From positions 1 to 6,365 of the forward strand of contig DAOVLE010000265.1 of NCBI GenBank assembly GCA_030631415.1: a DNA stretch of 6,365 bases, read 5' to 3'. This document shows positions 4,709 to 6,365 of the stretch, in pieces (position 1 is the first letter of the stretch; the number at the start of each line of letters is the position of its first letter). Source of the DNA: JAAEQG01 sp023133475 (GTDB taxonomy: Bacteria > Planctomycetota > Phycisphaerae > UBA1845). The translations under genes and the position numbers were made by a program. Below the pieces are notes generated by a model, which did no database searches, was not told the DNA's origin, and worked only from the letters and a program-made list of their open reading frames with translations.

Positions 4709-6250
4709 TTACCCCGGCACATATGCGTCGTGCCCTATCTCCAGTAACCGGTCGAATGCCTCCGGCACTGGGGCGTCCACCACCACCCGCCCTTTTGACA
4801 CAAACAGCAGGCGCGTGCAACTGCGCAACACAACTCGTGGATCGTGAGTGACCATCAGGCACGCACCACGGTTCGACTCGGAATCGGCAGCCACGGGACC
4901 CGCCCCCGACACACCAAGCGCCCCGCCAATGGCTTCGAGCAGCAAAGCCACATTCTCCCAATCCTGCCCGGCAAACGGCTCATCCAGCAAAAGCAACTGC
5001 GGGCGATGCAGGATGGCAGAGATCAGATTGAGCCTGCGCTTCTGGCCCCAACTCAAACGAAACGGGTGGCCCGACTTCCGATCAGACAACCCCGCCTGCT
5101 CAAGAAGGCGATCAGCCTCCTGCCGGGTTGTATCTTCGACCAACTTGAGGTTTCGAGTGGTGAAAAGGGCTTCATCCCACACGCTCTCCGCCACAAGCTG
5201 ATGATCGGCGTTCTGAAACACCACCCCAACATGGCGGGCCAACCGGGACACCGCCTTTGGCGAGACCTCCATGCCACACACGCGGATAAACCCGCTAACC
5301 GGTTTGACCAGCCCCAGCATCACCTGCAATAACGTAGACTTGCCACCCCCGTTAGGGCCCAGGATCGCCACCACCTCACCGGGGCCAACCCGCAAGGAGA
5401 TGTCTTCCAGGATAGTGTGCCCCTCCAGCTCGACCCTCACCCCAGACATGTCCAGGATGGCATGGTTCGCCGATTCGTGTCCCCCACGGCTAAAGCCATG
5501 GGCCACCCAACCATCAGTGCATGCGTCACGGGGCATTAGCCAGCCCGGATACGTGTCATCCACGCCGCAACCGGCTGGGGCGTCCTTGACCACTCTGCCG
5601 CCTTCCACGCAGATCAAGCGGGGTTTCAGCGGGAGCAACTGAGCCAGCTTGTGCTCGATGATCACCACGGTCAGCCCAGCCCGCCGGCACAGGTCAGCCA
5701 ACGCATGAAACAGATCACGGGATGCCTCCGGATCGAGGCTGGCGGTCGGTTCATCGAGGACCAGCACCTCGGGCATTCCTGCCACAAGCGAGGCGACTGC
5801 CACACGCTGCTTCTCACCGCCCGAGAGTGTCGCCAGGCTCCGATCGCGCAGGTGGGTAATCGACAGCAGGTCCAAGGCTTTGGTGCAGTTGTGGCGAATC
5901 TCCTCATGGCTTAGGCAACGGTTCTCCATGCCGAAGGCCAGTTCATCGTGGACGGTGAGTGTTGCGAAGTGGGTCTCGGGGTTTTGTTGCACCAGCCCGA
6001 TAGTCTCTGCCGTCTGGTACAGGGGGGTCTGGGACACGTCTTGGCTGTTGACTTGCACGCTGCCCTGGGTTTGGCCGTCGTGTCGCCCGATCAGCAGCCC
6101 GCACATAGCCATCGCCAGGGTGGTCTTGCCCGATCCGCTGGGTCCGGCGATGGTCACAAACTCGCCACGCCGCACCTCCAGGCTGACATCGCGCAAGGCC
6201 CAGCCGGAAGCATCCGCAAACCGCCATCCAAACCGATCGAAGTGAATCAT
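4709..6250 (-). CDS. fused double ATPase of an ECF-type ABC importer
   Basis: Cytoplasmic ATP-hydrolysing subunit that should power a group I or II energy-coupling-factor transporter for a vitamin or metal ion. The 513 aa hold two complete nucleotide-binding domains. Domain 1 (about 1-225) has Walker A GPSGSGKTT (36-44), Q-loop QQNPE (88-92), signature LSGGEKQR (142-149), Walker B VLDEPTASLDP (164-174) and His200. Domain 2 (about 265-513) has Walker A GPNGGGKST (298-306), Q-loop FQNADHQL (345-352), signature LSWGQKRR (399-406), Walker B LLLLDEP (419-425) and His469. The QNP/QNADHQL Q-loops are typical of EcfA and CbiO-like ATPases. Two oddities stand out: residues 248-260 between the domains are translated from a 37-bp genomic repeat, and the stretch between Walker B and the switch histidine of domain 2 is about 12 residues longer than in domain 1. 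No EcfT or S-component gene is adjacent, so the substrate cannot be told. No clear Shine-Dalgarno precedes the ATG. Confidence 0.93.
   Translation of the reverse strand: MIHFDRFGWRFADASGWALRDVSLEVRRGEFVTIAGPSGSGKTTLAMAMCGLLIGRHDGQTQGSVQVNSQDVSQTPLYQTAETIGLVQQNPETHFATLTVHDELAFGMENRCLSHEEIRHNCTKALDLLSITHLRDRSLATLSGGEKQRVAVASLVAGMPEVLVLDEPTASLDPEASRDLFHALADLCRRAGLTVVIIEHKLAQLLPLKPRLICVEGGRVVKDAPAGCGVDDTYPGWLMPRDACTDGWVAHGFSRGGHESANHAILDMSGVRVELEGHTILEDISLRVGPGEVVAILGPNGGGKSTLLQVMLGLVKPVSGFIRVCGMEVSPKAVSRLARHVGVVFQNADHQLVAESVWDEALFTTRNLKLVEDTTRQEADRLLEQAGLSDRKSGHPFRLSWGQKRRLNLISAILHRPQLLLLDEPFAGQDWENVALLLEAIGGALGVSGAGPVAADSESNRGACLMVTHDPRVVLRSCTRLLFVSKGRVVVDAPVPEAFDRLLEIGHDAYVPG
5472..5508 (-). 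repeat. 37-bp GTGG hairpin repeat inside the ATPase gene
   Basis: This copy is 36/37 identical to 327-363. On the minus strand GTGG (5503-5506) directly precedes an 8-bp stem CCCATGGC/GCCGTGGG with loop TTTA and one T-G wobble. It is read through in frame as WVAHGFSRGGHES (residues 248-260) between the two ATPase domains, where a flexible linker tolerates extra residues. Confidence 0.88.
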
Positions 6251-6341
6251 TGCCGCACGGTGGTCTCTGCTCTGAAGATATCATTCCCATGGTTTTCGGG
6301 TGTCGTCAAAGACACATACTAGACGAATAATCCGCGCTAGG

Positions 6342-6359
6342 CCCGGCATTTATGCCGGG
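6342..6359. repeat. perfect palindrome CCCGGCAT-TT-ATGCCGGG
   Basis: An 18-base perfect inverted repeat, probably folding as a 7-bp stem with loop TTTA. It shares 15 bases with the start of the window. It lies about 90 bases upstream of the ATPase start. No T-run follows on either strand, so a terminator is not well supported. The remaining bases 6251-6341 show no gene and no promoter I would defend. Confidence 0.7.
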
Positions 6360-6365
6360 TTGAAA

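Noticed and set aside
4844..5332. 162-aa open frame on the plus strand
   Set aside because: It lies antisense to domain 2 of the ATPase, where all ABC motifs are intact on the minus strand.
5472..5508. frameshift or assembly join splitting the ATPase into two genes at the repeat
   Set aside because: The frame runs through without interruption, both domains are complete, and fused two-domain ATPases are normal in ECF systems.

Overview
The window is a chromosomal segment from a GC-rich Gram-negative bacterium. LpxD implies a lipid A outer membrane and QueG implies queuosine-modified tRNA. Most of the DNA between the genes consists of short GC-rich hairpin repeats. My impression from general knowledge is that this repeat style, including in-frame peptides such as VGRVPP and AHGFSRGGHES, is common in Planctomycetes and related uncultured lineages. 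That assignment is inference, because the window carries no rRNA or other marker.

Layout: 1-420 is non-coding and repeat-rich. It holds a MITE-like stretch with imperfect inverted ends, hairpins, a diverged repeat pair and one copy of a 37-bp hairpin repeat. queG (421-1371, +) encodes epoxyqueuosine reductase. It converges on lpxD (1442-2524, -), and the junction carries three copies of a GTAG-type REP hairpin. Upstream of lpxD on the same strand lies an exported TPR protein of unknown function (2600-4354, -); lpxD and this gene may be co-transcribed, being 75 nt apart. A 354-nt gap (4355-4708) holds a good promoter candidate for the TPR gene, another REP copy and two short tandem repeats. 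The last gene (4709-6250, -) encodes a double ATPase of an energy-coupling-factor (ECF) type vitamin or metal importer. Its membrane partners are not in the window. A perfect palindrome lies just beyond its start, and a partial copy of the same palindrome opens the window.

The genes are ordinary housekeeping functions (tRNA modification, lipid A synthesis, uptake) with no sign of a defence or biosynthetic cluster. The notable feature is the relation between hairpin repeats and genes. In three of the four proteins a repeat contributes coding sequence: an in-frame segment between the two ATPase domains, a two-copy C-terminal tail on LpxD, and the last residues plus the stop codon of the TPR protein. 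Two hairpin families carry GTAG or GTGG directly 5' of the stem, the arrangement known for REP elements mobilised by Y1 (RAYT/TnpA-REP) transposases. No such transposase is present here.
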